Part shown: piece by piece, positions 10,036 to 19,103 of the stretch
Position numbering within the stretch: the stretch's first letter is position 1
Layout of the letters: the number at the start of each line of letters is the position of its first letter
Source of the DNA: an uncultured Bacteroidota bacterium
GTDB lineage: Bacteria > Bacteroidota > Bacteroidia > Bacteroidales > UBA12077
DNA length: 36,269 nucleotides
Direction of reading: 5' to 3'
Assembly (NCBI GenBank): GCA_913055895.1
Contig: CAJXLE010000007.1
Span: forward strand, 1 to 36,269
Program-made: the position numbers and the translations under genes
The notes under the pieces: generated by a model
The model's database searches: none
Seen by the model: the letters and a program-made list of their open reading frames with translations, nothing else
What the model was told of the DNA's origin: nothing

Positions 10036-10096
10036 TTCGGCTTTAATGCCGAAAAAATATAAAATTCGTTAAATAAGCCGAAAAATATATAAATTC
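10036..10096. promoter_or_regulatory. Putative operator cluster upstream of satD-like gene (three GCCGAA half-sites)
   Basis: Perfect inverted repeat TTCGGC-TTTAAT-GCCGAA (10036-10053), and direct repeats GCCGAAAAAATATAAAATTC (10048-10067) and GCCGAAAAATATATAAATTC (10077-10096) at 29-bp spacing. Confidence 0.5.
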
Positions 10097-10252
10097 CCTT
10101 TTTTTTACGAATTTTGGTTCAGTGGGAGTTGGTCTCCAACGGGAACCTGGATTTTTAATCGGGAAATTCCGGCAAGGGTCATTTTGGTTTATTCACGTAT
10201 CCAGATATTTTGTACCTTGTACGTTGTTGAATCATTAATACAAATTCCGGCC

Positions 10253-10735
10253 ATGAAAGAGATCAAATATCACTCAACTGTTGTGTTTGTTAAAGATGTG
10301 GGAGCCTCTAAAAAATTCTATACCAAGATTTTAGGACAGGAAGTGGCTTTGGATTTTGGCAAGAATGTGATTCTAAGATGTGGCGTTACTTTATGGGAAG
10401 TGGATCCGGATCACATCATTCCCGAAAAGCTTGGAGCAAATAAGGTGGTGGACACGAAGGCCAATTGCTTTGAGCTTTATTTTGAAACGGAGGACATTGA
10501 AAAAGTATTCAGGAAACTCAGCGAAAAGGGCATTGAGATGCTGCATGCCCTTCATGAGGAGCCCTGGGGGCAGAAAACCATGCGTTTTTATGATCCCGAC
10601 CGCCACCTGATCGAGGTGGGCGAGAAGCTGGAACATTTTGTCCGCCGGCTGCACCTGGAAGGCAGAACGCCCGAGCAGGTGGCAGAGAAGACTTCCATCC
10701 CGCTCAATGACGTAAGGGATTGGATCCATAGGTGA
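10253..10735 (+). CDS. VOC (glyoxalase/bleomycin resistance) family protein with short C-terminal HTH-like tail
   Basis: MKEIKYHSTVVFVKDVGASKKFYTKILGQEV...PWGQKTMRFYDPDRHLIEVGE is a typical VOC layout. The tail RRLHLEGRTPEQVAEKTSIPLNDVRDWI resembles an HTH. Confidence 0.88.
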   Translation: MKEIKYHSTVVFVKDVGASKKFYTKILGQEVALDFGKNVILRCGVTLWEVDPDHIIPEKLGANKVVDTKANCFELYFETEDIEKVFRKLSEKGIEMLHALHEEPWGQKTMRFYDPDRHLIEVGEKLEHFVRRLHLEGRTPEQVAEKTSIPLNDVRDWIHR

Positions 10736-10742
10736 TGCAAGC

Positions 10743-10783
10743 AAAACAGCCCTGCTTTGGATTTAGACAGGGCTGTTTTGTTT
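10743..10783. terminator. Bidirectional intrinsic terminator
   Basis: Perfect 12-bp stem AAAACAGCCCTG (10743-10754) / CAGGGCTGTTTT (10768-10779) between two convergent genes, with T-rich tails on both strands. Confidence 0.8.
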
Positions 10784-10854
10784 GCAAGATGTTTTCCATT
10801 GGTTCAAAGAATCCGCTCCCGGAAGCGTTTTATTTGTTGTTGAGGCTTGTCAGT

Positions 10855-13239
10855 CTATAGCATGTTGCCTATTCGGATCCCGAAATGAATGGTACGGGGT
10901 TCGGATGGGCCATATATGTAGCCCGGGTCGCGGTCGATGCCCCGGTCGAAATCGCCCTGGTAGGAGTTGAACATGTTTGCTATACCTGCCGAGAGCTCCA
11001 TATTGGTCTCTTCGTTGATGCCTACCGTGTAAGTCAATTTGAGGCCCAGGTCAAAGAATCGGGGTGACCTGCGCAGGGTGCCTTCTTCAGGGTTGGCCAG
11101 TTCGTTGCCGAAATAGGGCACAAGCATCCGGCCGGTATAGCTTCCCGAGGCGGAGATGCCCAGCTTTTCGGTAGGATCCCAATCCAGGTTCATGTATCCG
11201 TAATCATCGGGTGTGCGGAAGAAAGCCTCCTTGTTGAAGGCATGGGGGCTCTGGTAATCGCTGGTCTGGATGGTGAAGCCACCAGTAAAGGAGACCTCGC
11301 CGGCCGGCACCAGGTTCATCTCCAGGTTGACGCCCTGCACCACGGCGCCGTTGTCGGAGTTGATGCGGGTATAAACCACCGTCCCGTTCTCATTGGGTGA
11401 GCCAAAATCATTGACAAAAGCATCTTGCAGGTGGGTATAGAAGCCTTCCACCAACAGGCCCAGATAGGTGCTGCCCAGCTGGGCGTTGTAGTCGAGTGAA
11501 GCCATGTAGCTGTGGCTGGTCTCCTGGATCAGATCCGAAGCGTTGCGGTGGATGACCTTGCGGGCCCCGGAGGTTTCAATGTGCAGATCTTCATCGTAAA
11601 TTTGGGGAGCCCGGTAACCCTGGGAGTAGCTAACCCGGGCCTGGAGCGATTCCCTGACGTCGTACTTCAGGGTGAGGCGAGGGCTCAACACATTGCCGGA
11701 TACGCCACCGCCATCTTTTTTCTGGTCGGTTATCCGGTAATGGTCGTACCGCAGACCGGCCGATATTTTCCAGTTGTCCCAGGAGTATTTGTACTGCGCA
11801 AACATACCCAGGGTGTTGGTGACCTGGTCGGCAATAATGCGGTCTTCGGTATAGGGAATGCTCACTGTGGAATCGGCAAAGTTGATCTCGGCATTGTCTA
11901 TATCCGGATACCCCATCTTGCGGTCTTCGAGCCAGGCTCCCTTGTCCTCTATGCCCAGGATGAGGTTGGATTCCCCCAGCGAAGCATTGTACTGGGCTCC
12001 CACGCTGAAGGAGAAATCCTCCGTCCGGCCATAGTCGCTCAGCGATCGGTTGGCCCCGTAGTACGAGTCTCTATCCACCCGCTGACCGGAGGCATACACC
12101 GAGAGCTTGTCCTTTTCCCGGAAGAACCGGTCGTAGGTCAGGGCCCCGGTGGTGATGTTGTGGGTGAGGGCTTCGGCTATGCCGGCCATGTGCGGCAGGG
12201 CTTCATGTTTGTTGCCGCCCCGCCGCTCTTCGTTGATGTGGAAGAAGTCGGCCGTCAGCTTTTGCCGGGCACCAAAACGGTGAAACAACCGGGCGCCGGC
12301 GGTGATGTTCTTCAGGGAGGTTATCTCAGAGAAGCCGTCGCCGTTGGCATCGAAGGGTTGGCGGTCGCGGTAGAACCCATAAAGGGCCATGCCCGATTTG
12401 TTGTCGGAGGAGACCAGCGAGGTGTTGAACGTGGCACTGTAATCAGAGGCAGGATCGCCCGGGCCATCCAGCCCGATGCCCGTCGATCCCCCGTCGATGC
12501 CAAACTCATAAGCATTGTTGACGGGGTCCTTCAGGATCAGGTTGATGGTCCCGGCAATGGCGTTGCTGCCATAGAGGGCCGAACCGCCACCGCGGATCAC
12601 CTCTACGCGCTCTATCATGTTGGAGGGAATCAGTTCCAGTCCATATACCCCGGCCAGGCCGCTGAAAATGGGCCGGCTGTTGATCAGGATCTGTGAATAG
12701 GGTCCTTCCATGCCGTTCATCCGAACCTGTGTGAAACCACAATTCTGACAGCTGTTTTCCACCCTTACACCGGGGGTGAAAGTCAACCCCTCGCTGAGGG
12801 TCTTCGATTGTGTGGTTTCAAACAACTTGGGCTTAAGGGAGTTGACTATTACAGAGGATTTTTTCCGGGGGGTGCCGGTGCGGTCACCGGTGACCACCAC
12901 TTCCTCCATGTTGAGTACATCTTCCTCCAGCTTGAAATTGATCTCTTTCTGCTGGCCCCGCTTGATTTCTATTTGGGTGCTTTTGGGCCGGTATCCCAGG
13001 CTGTTGGCCTGTAACACATGGCTCCCCTCCGGCAAACCGGTCAGGGTATAATGACCCGACTCGTTGGTGATGGTTCCAATGGTGGTCCCTTCCACCGTCA
13101 CCGAAGCAAATGGAATGTGTTCGCCTTTCGAATTGACAATGTTTCCTTTTATCAGTATGTTGGTCTCATCGCCGTCAGCAAGTGATAGGTTGGGTAGGGA
13201 TAATATGATGGATATAAGTATGATGGTTATGCGCTTCAT
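10855..13239 (-). CDS. TonB-dependent outer-membrane receptor with carboxypeptidase-like regulatory domain
   Basis: Signal peptide; N-terminal GNIVNSKGEHIPFASVTVEGTTIGTITNESGHYTLTGLPEGSHVL; plug ENSCQNCGFTQVRMNGMEGPYSQILINSRPIFSG..IERVEVIRGGGSALYGSNAIAGTINLI; beta-barrel. Confidence 0.95.
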   Translation of the reverse strand: MKRITIILISIILSLPNLSLADGDETNILIKGNIVNSKGEHIPFASVTVEGTTIGTITNESGHYTLTGLPEGSHVLQANSLGYRPKSTQIEIKRGQQKEINFKLEEDVLNMEEVVVTGDRTGTPRKKSSVIVNSLKPKLFETTQSKTLSEGLTFTPGVRVENSCQNCGFTQVRMNGMEGPYSQILINSRPIFSGLAGVYGLELIPSNMIERVEVIRGGGSALYGSNAIAGTINLILKDPVNNAYEFGIDGGSTGIGLDGPGDPASDYSATFNTSLVSSDNKSGMALYGFYRDRQPFDANGDGFSEITSLKNITAGARLFHRFGARQKLTADFFHINEERRGGNKHEALPHMAGIAEALTHNITTGALTYDRFFREKDKLSVYASGQRVDRDSYYGANRSLSDYGRTEDFSFSVGAQYNASLGESNLILGIEDKGAWLEDRKMGYPDIDNAEINFADSTVSIPYTEDRIIADQVTNTLGMFAQYKYSWDNWKISAGLRYDHYRITDQKKDGGGVSGNVLSPRLTLKYDVRESLQARVSYSQGYRAPQIYDEDLHIETSGARKVIHRNASDLIQETSHSYMASLDYNAQLGSTYLGLLVEGFYTHLQDAFVNDFGSPNENGTVVYTRINSDNGAVVQGVNLEMNLVPAGEVSFTGGFTIQTSDYQSPHAFNKEAFFRTPDDYGYMNLDWDPTEKLGISASGSYTGRMLVPYFGNELANPEEGTLRRSPRFFDLGLKLTYTVGINEETNMELSAGIANMFNSYQGDFDRGIDRDPGYIYGPSEPRTIHFGIRIGNML

Positions 13240-13363
13240 GGTAAACTCGCGTATCTGTTTTCAGGTAGACCGGGAATTGGTATTGATGGTGTTTTTTCAT
13301 CCCTGGTTTATCCTAATTGATTGGAAAAAAATGATTTGAAGGGGTGGGTGGATAATGATTTGA

Positions 13364-13720
13364 TCAGCAGATAGGAGGATCGCGGCCCTGGTGGCTGAAA
13401 AGGGCGGCCGAATAAATGGGTATGATGTTGTGCAACGATCTTTTTACCGGACCAAAGACGGGTAAGGTGAGAAGGGCCAGGAAGATTAATGGAAACAGCA
13501 CTTCCAGGATATTCAGGAATGCAATCTGCGCTTTGCTGTGTTGGTGTGTTTGGGAGGGCTCATCATCTGATGAAGTGTTGTAGGGATGGGAATGGGTAAC
13601 AGAACGTCCGTTGATATGGTGGGTGTGCTTGTATACGGCTTCATTGGTCACCAGCAATCCCACAAACAGGATGAGCAGCAGGGCAAAACCTTTTTTTGTT
13701 ATTTTGTTAACATCCGTCAT
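13364..13720 (-). CDS. Small His-rich membrane protein, putative metal-associated
   Basis: ATG at 13720 (MTDVNKITKKGFALLLILFVGLLV...). His cluster YKHTHHINGRSVTHSHPYN...QTHQHS, second TM segment, RDPPIC tail. Lies upstream of the TonB receptor on the same strand. Confidence 0.7.
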   Translation of the reverse strand: MTDVNKITKKGFALLLILFVGLLVTNEAVYKHTHHINGRSVTHSHPYNTSSDDEPSQTHQHSKAQIAFLNILEVLFPLIFLALLTLPVFGPVKRSLHNIIPIYSAALFSHQGRDPPIC

Positions 13721-13903
13721 CGCTTGCAAATATAAAATCTTTTTGGAAATCTTTGCCTCCCCAGATGTTGGGATTTTACTGGAAAGCTTTTTCAGCTTAA
13801 CAGCCAGAATTCTTTTTTCTGCCTTTAGAGCCATACAATGATTCAGGATGGGGGCACTGGTTTAAAATCCCTCCCGCCGTTTTGATGGAGACCTTTTGTT
13901 TGC

Positions 13904-14659
13904 TTAATCTAGACGGACGATTTTCACCAGTTCAAACATGGCAAGTTGTTTGCTGATCCGGGGCAGCCACTGGTCTATTTGTTTTATCATGGGATAGAAA
14001 AAATCGGGGAGCAACTGGCGGTAGGAAACTCCGCCACTGAGCAGGTAAAGCAATGGATTGCGGTAGCTGATCGTTTCCAGGCTCAATTGTGGGAACTGTT
14101 TGGTGAAGATTTGATGGTCCCGTTCAAATACAATCCAGGGGAGGGCTCCGTTGGCTCCGGAGAGTGGACCTGTAGATGGCAGGGTCCATCCACCTTCGGG
14201 ATCAAAGGGTTCGTGGTGGAAGTTTTTATAAATAAACCGGCCCCACAGGGTGTTGGCAGGTTCGATCATGATCATTTTGCCTCCCCGGGCAAGTACCCGT
14301 GCTACTTCCTGAAAGAAACGATGCATGTCGGGGATATGGTGCAGGGTATCGACCATGAAGATACCACCTACCGAATGGTCATCCAGCGGCATTTCCAGGG
14401 CCGAAAAAGTCATGTCGTTGTCCGGCAGCTCAAGGATGTCGGTACATAGTACGCGGGGTTCCAGCTTTTTTAAAAACCCTCCGCCCGAGCCCAGCTCAAT
14501 GAAGGTGTCATTGGGCAGGTTGGGAATTTCCCGGATGAACTCCTGATACCACTGTTCGTAGAGTTTGCGGAGAAATTTCTTTTCCCGGATCAGCTTTCCA
14601 TGCCACAGGGTTCTTTCCGGAGCATCCAGGGGCTGATCATATGGATATTTGATGTACAT
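13904..14659 (-). CDS. SAM-dependent class I methyltransferase
   Basis: FIELGSGGGFLKKLEP (motif I), VDTLHHIPDMHRFFQEVARVLARGGKMIMIEP. The ATG at 14659 (MYIKYPYDQ) is preferred over the ORF-track start. Confidence 0.85.
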   Translation of the reverse strand: MYIKYPYDQPLDAPERTLWHGKLIREKKFLRKLYEQWYQEFIREIPNLPNDTFIELGSGGGFLKKLEPRVLCTDILELPDNDMTFSALEMPLDDHSVGGIFMVDTLHHIPDMHRFFQEVARVLARGGKMIMIEPANTLWGRFIYKNFHHEPFDPEGGWTLPSTGPLSGANGALPWIVFERDHQIFTKQFPQLSLETISYRNPLLYLLSGGVSYRQLLPDFFYPMIKQIDQWLPRISKQLAMFELVKIVRLD

Positions 14660-14832
14660 ATCAGGTGTAAGGCCGGGTTGGCATTCATTATTGACTGCCT
14701 GCCGAGCAGGCGTCCGGTTGCTGTCAGAAATGACAAATATAGCATAATCATGACAATTGGTCATCAAAGGTGGATCGAAAAGTAATTCCTGACGGCATGG
14801 TCAGAATCATCAGGCTTTCTACCACCGAAGTC

Positions 14833-16290
14833 TCATCCGTTGAAAAATATCAACAAATACCCCAAAATTGTGCTGATAAGCGATGTGAGGAGTACCGGCA
14901 CCAGGTTCTTTTTCAATATACCTTTGAAGTTGCTGATGCCGGCCACGGCCGCTGCGGCTATGATGTTGAAAAGGCAAACGGCATTGCCCAGGGAGGCACC
15001 GGCCAGTTGCAAGCCCAGGATGATCTCCGGCTGGATGTTCAGGCTCATGGCTGCGTTGTACTGCACCGAGCCGAAAATGATGTTGGAAACCGTGGTACTG
15101 CCGGTGACAAAGGCTCCGATGATCCCTATCAGCGGACTGAAAACGGGATAGGTGTCTCCGGCCTGAACAAATACACCAGCCAGGGAGTCGATCATCGATG
15201 GCATGTCATTGCCGCTGTTCAGCATCAGTTGCGTGATGCCAAGGGAGGGGAAAAGCACCAGGAACACGGCTGTGGTCTTGGACACCACCGGCTTGAGGTT
15301 GACCGTGTAACTTTTTGCCCGGTACAGGGCAAAAGCCGCTGCGATTATAAAGGGGATGAGCGGAGAGCGGAAAGGCTGAAGAGAAGCCTGTACGTCTGTA
15401 CCAAAGATGGAAGATAAGTTCATCTCGTAGGCCAGCATATCGCCCAGCCCTGGAAAGACCTTGGGAAGCAGCAAGAGTCCCACCAAAAGCATATAGGGGA
15501 TCCAGGGCCTCCACTGAAACGATTTTTCCCTGAAAAGGAACAGGTAGGCGAAGGCAGCCATGACAACCGAAGCTATGATTCCCGTAAGTTCCCTGAAAAA
15601 GTAGGAAGCCAGCACATAGGGAACGATGATGGCCAGGTAGAGTACCCAGCCCGAGGGGGTGATCCGGGAGCCGGTTTCTTTCCTGAGGTAGTGGTAAATG
15701 AAACCAATCACGACGAATCCCGAGAGCAGGATGGCCAGAGAAGCATAGAGATATACACTGCCTATGGTGGGCCCATCCAGATTAAGGGGGATCTCCAGGC
15801 CGGCGATCACCGGGGTGCCCACCGCCCCGGATATGGCAAAGAAGCCATCGATCAGCAGGACGGCCGCAATTGACAAGACCGGCGAAAAGCCAATCGAGAT
15901 CAGTATCAGCGGCACAATGGCTCCAGGGGTGCCGAAACCGGCCACGCTCTCGAAAAAGGCCGTCAGGAACAAGGCCAGGAAGAAGAAACGGAAATTCTTA
16001 TCCGGATGGATTCGGGATAGCGATTGCTTGATGCCATCGAGGTATCCCTTTTGTTCCATGATGTGGTAAAGGAAAACAGCACCGAATATGATCATCAGAA
16101 TGTTGATCGTACCCACGAAAGCACTGACCAGGGATGCCAGGTAAGTGACCAGCTGACTTTCCATCACAAAGAAGATCACCGTGGTGACAATAAAACCTAC
16201 ATATATTCCTGTTCTTACACCTCTCCAGAGGCTGAGCACCAAAAGGGTAAGAATGGGTAAAAAAGAGAGGGTATTGTAAAGTGTATCCAT
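14833..16290 (-). CDS. L-lactate permease family transporter
   Basis: Multi-TM, 485 aa, AFFESVAGFGTPGAIVPLILISIGFSP and QLAGASLGNAVCLFNIIAAAA are typical of the LctP family. Confidence 0.9.
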   Translation of the reverse strand: MDTLYNTLSFLPILTLLVLSLWRGVRTGIYVGFIVTTVIFFVMESQLVTYLASLVSAFVGTINILMIIFGAVFLYHIMEQKGYLDGIKQSLSRIHPDKNFRFFFLALFLTAFFESVAGFGTPGAIVPLILISIGFSPVLSIAAVLLIDGFFAISGAVGTPVIAGLEIPLNLDGPTIGSVYLYASLAILLSGFVVIGFIYHYLRKETGSRITPSGWVLYLAIIVPYVLASYFFRELTGIIASVVMAAFAYLFLFREKSFQWRPWIPYMLLVGLLLLPKVFPGLGDMLAYEMNLSSIFGTDVQASLQPFRSPLIPFIIAAAFALYRAKSYTVNLKPVVSKTTAVFLVLFPSLGITQLMLNSGNDMPSMIDSLAGVFVQAGDTYPVFSPLIGIIGAFVTGSTTVSNIIFGSVQYNAAMSLNIQPEIILGLQLAGASLGNAVCLFNIIAAAAVAGISNFKGILKKNLVPVLLTSLISTILGYLLIFFNG

Positions 16291-16506
16291 AAAATTGTTT
16301 GTTTCCGGTATAATACCTGACCTTTTCCTTTATTTTCTCATCCGTTTATATCTCCGGCCTTCTTCTACAAAATTTTGGCCAAGTAGGTTGACCAGGTAGT
16401 GGTCTGAAAGGTGGTTTTTTTTATTTTTTTCGAATAAATAATTGGTAATTTGAGTTTTGTTGACAGTTGGATGCGCCGCTTCATGTTGCCCTTCGGGCTT
16501 GTTGAA

Positions 16507-16542
16507 AACAAAAAAGCCGGTATCCCAAAAGGAACACCGGCT
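16507..16542 (-). terminator. Intrinsic terminator for the AhpD-like gene
   Basis: Stem AGCCGGT (16515-16521) / ACCGGCT (16536-16542), extended by TCC/GGA. An A-run on + becomes a T-tail on the minus strand. Confidence 0.75.
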
Positions 16543-16566
16543 GATGACTATGATAAGTGGTTTTTC

Positions 16567-16929
16567 TTACATCATCTCCTGCATGGCCTCGTAAGCTTTG
16601 TTGCCATATACGATGGAGGGCCCCCCGCCCATGAGAACGGAAACACCAATGGTCTCGACGATCTCATCCTTGGTGGCGCCGGCTTTGATGGCATCCTGCA
16701 CATGGCAGGCAATGCATCCTTCGCAGCGAATGCCAATGGCAATGGCCAGGGCCTGTAGTTCCTTATGCTTCTTGGTCAGGGCACTGTCCTGTCCTGTTGC
16801 CTTGTGCATGGTGACAAAGCCTTCTGCAATCTTGGGCTGCTCTTTGGAAAGCTTGCCTATAAAATCAAATACTTCTTTTGCTTGTTCGGTGTAGTTACCG
16901 TTTACCTGGGTTTCTTGATGGTTACTCAT
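16567..16929 (-). CDS. Carboxymuconolactone decarboxylase / AhpD-like family protein
   Basis: CEGCIACHVQDAIKAGATKDEIVETIGVSVLMGGGPS: the CxxC..H motif and helix pattern of CMD/AhpD proteins. Confidence 0.9.
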   Translation of the reverse strand: MSNHQETQVNGNYTEQAKEVFDFIGKLSKEQPKIAEGFVTMHKATGQDSALTKKHKELQALAIAIGIRCEGCIACHVQDAIKAGATKDEIVETIGVSVLMGGGPSIVYGNKAYEAMQEMM

Positions 16930-17228
16930 AACGACTCCTTTGTTTATTTAGTTTGAATTAAAATAACTTCAATTGTTATAACGCTAACAAGAACGCTTTG
17001 GTTTTATTTGTTTTGATGATTATTTTCATGTTTCCGTATGTTGAAGAACAGTTGGTGTCGTACAATAGAGGATGCCGGGCACTGGAATGACCCCGACATT
17101 ACCACCGGGGCAATGAAAAGTATACCCATAGAATACATTCTAAGACCTATGTGATGAATAATCCGTAGGGACCTCCTTCATGATTATGAAGGATGCCTGG
17201 TTAATAAATCTGCAGAGATGTTCCGGTG

Positions 17229-17262
17229 TAAAAAAAACCATCCCTCAAAAGAGAGATGGTTT
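17229..17262 (-). terminator. Intrinsic terminator for the NiSOD gene
   Basis: Stem AAACCATC (17235-17242) / GATGGTTT (17255-17262), with an A7 run on the + side giving a U-tail on the minus strand. Confidence 0.7.
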
Positions 17263-17299
17263 GCGGAAAATGTTTAAAGGACATCCGGTAAAAAAGACC

Positions 17300-17782
17300 C
17301 TAGTCATGCGGATGCTTGTGGAAATAGGCATCCGCAAACTTGTCCACCGTATCCCTTAGTTTTTCAATGTACTGCAGGTCGGTGGTTTGCTTGGCCTTCA
17401 TGGCATACACCTGGATCTCATGCAGCAGCTTGAGACGGGTCACGTACTTCTCATGGGCCTCCTCGTTTTCTGGATCAACCGGCTTGATGCGCTGATGCAG
17501 GAAATACTGGCTGACGATGTCCTGTATTTTTACCGCGTGGTCTTCTTTGTTGGTGATCCACCTGACCAGCTGGTTGTAATTCTTGTCTCCTTCCCGGGAA
17601 AGCTCTTTTATTTGATTCATGGACTTTTCCAGTGTCCTGATGTGCTCTTCGATCTGTTCGATCCTCAGCGAATCACCATAGATGCCGCATGGAATCTCAC
17701 AGTGTGCTTGTGCGGGCTTGTTCTGTGCCATGAATAAAATGGCGGACATAACCAGTGTGAAAACAATGTTTTGAATTTTCAT
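17300..17782 (-). CDS. sodN: Nickel superoxide dismutase, with Sec signal peptide
   Basis: MKIQNIVFTLVMSAILFMAQNKPAQA|HCEIPCGIYGD. This matches the NiSOD hook HCxxPCGxY, followed by a helical domain with LVRWITNKEDHAVKIQDIVSQYFLHQRIKP. Confidence 0.93.
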   Translation of the reverse strand: MKIQNIVFTLVMSAILFMAQNKPAQAHCEIPCGIYGDSLRIEQIEEHIRTLEKSMNQIKELSREGDKNYNQLVRWITNKEDHAVKIQDIVSQYFLHQRIKPVDPENEEAHEKYVTRLKLLHEIQVYAMKAKQTTDLQYIEKLRDTVDKFADAYFHKHPHD

Positions 17783-17971
17783 AGCTTGATCTTTTTGAGG
17801 TTCATATAGATTTACGAGTTGATTTTTTTTTAAGCCTTTGCCCTGTGCAAATTACTATGCCGGGACCATCATCTCCCTTTGTGATTTGGGTGATTATTTG
17901 TCATAGAAGCTTTACCATTTTTACATAACAAATCAGAATCCAAATGGTTTGAATAAAAGACGACGGGATTT

Positions 17972-17992
17972 TATCTGCCACCGGTACAGATA
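17972..17992. promoter_or_regulatory. Inverted repeat in the sodN / DUF6599 divergent intergenic region
   Basis: TATCTG-N9-CAGATA (17972-17977 / 17987-17992) with an internal ACCGGT palindrome. Confidence 0.3.
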
Positions 17993-18165
17993 GGAATACC
18001 AGCCAGGACAGTTGGTTTTGCGGCACTATTTTGTTTTCGGAGTTTTATGTCTTTTTCTCTTGCCTGGTGGTTGGTTTTTTAATATTTTTATTACGATGTG
18101 ACGTCGCTCTGTTATGATCGAATTCAACTGTATTTATCCTTTGTCAAACCAACATCCTGTCAGTT

Positions 18166-19071
18166 ATGAAACACCAGGCGCTGATCATGATCTCTACTTT
18201 GTTGTTCATCGCAGCAGCAGGACATGCCATGAATGAGGACAGCCTTTTGATGGATCACCTGCCCGGCAGCCGGGAGAACCTCCAGGTGGAATCGGAAGAG
18301 GTGATCGTGAAGAAGGAAGATTTTTACCGCTACATCAATGGTGGTGCCGAACTTTACCTGAACTACGGTTTTAAAAAGCTGGCCAAGAGAAATTACCTGT
18401 TCAGAGGCTCCCATCAATTGAAGGCGGAAATCTTTGACATGGGCACTCCTGCCAATGCCTTTGGTGTCTTTTCCTACTCCAGGGATACGGTGAACATCGA
18501 TGTCGGCCAGGGCGCACAATATATGGGAGGGTCTTTGATCTTTTGGCAGGACCGTTATTTTGTCTCCATTTTTGCCCACCAGGAAAACGAGGAGGTGCGT
18601 CGGCAGCTGGACCAGATGGCCCGGTATATCAGCGATGCCATTGGCCAAAGGGGACAATTGCCTGGCATTTTTGATGCCATTCCCCAGGAGTCACTGGTGC
18701 CGACAAGTACCTTTTATTTTCACCATCATGCCTGGCAAAACAGGTACCGATACATTTCCAACGCCAACATATTCAACATCGATGAAAATGTCCGTGCCCT
18801 GCTCAACAAATACAAAGCTGCCCGGCAACCCCACTACCTGATGATGCTGGAATACCCGGATGAAAAAAAGGCCAGGAAAGCCTACAAAAAGGCAACCGGC
18901 AAACTGGTGCCCCGGCTGAGAAAGGAGAAAGCCTTGCAGGATGAGCAAGGCCTGTGGATGGGCTGCGACCGTAAAGGCCGTCTGCTTTTGTTTGTGTTGG
19001 ACGCCCCGGGGCGGGAAGAGACCTTTTACCTTATCAACCGGGCTGCTGAAAAATACCGGCAAATCAATTGA
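18166..19071 (+). CDS. DUF6599-like exported protein
   Basis: Signal peptide; YRYINGGAELYLNYGFKKLAKRNY and GTPANAFGVFSYSR pattern as in DUF6599 proteins; followed directly by a DUF362 gene. Confidence 0.75.
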   Translation: MKHQALIMISTLLFIAAAGHAMNEDSLLMDHLPGSRENLQVESEEVIVKKEDFYRYINGGAELYLNYGFKKLAKRNYLFRGSHQLKAEIFDMGTPANAFGVFSYSRDTVNIDVGQGAQYMGGSLIFWQDRYFVSIFAHQENEEVRRQLDQMARYISDAIGQRGQLPGIFDAIPQESLVPTSTFYFHHHAWQNRYRYISNANIFNIDENVRALLNKYKAARQPHYLMMLEYPDEKKARKAYKKATGKLVPRLRKEKALQDEQGLWMGCDRKGRLLLFVLDAPGREETFYLINRAAEKYRQIN

Positions 19072-19103
19072 TCATTTTGCACACATCCATAAAAGCCTGA
19101 ACC

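Noticed and set aside
11512-12696. 394-aa plus-strand ORF inside the TonB receptor
   Set aside because: Antisense shadow of a clearly recognisable receptor.
14770-15417. 215-aa plus-strand ORF overlapping the lactate permease
   Set aside because: Antisense shadow; composition not protein-like, permease motifs are on the other strand.
17174-17193. Perfect hairpin TCCTTCAT-GATT-ATGAAGGA
   Set aside because: No T-tail and no adjacent gene end that needs it; the NiSOD gene already has a better terminator nearby. May be chance.
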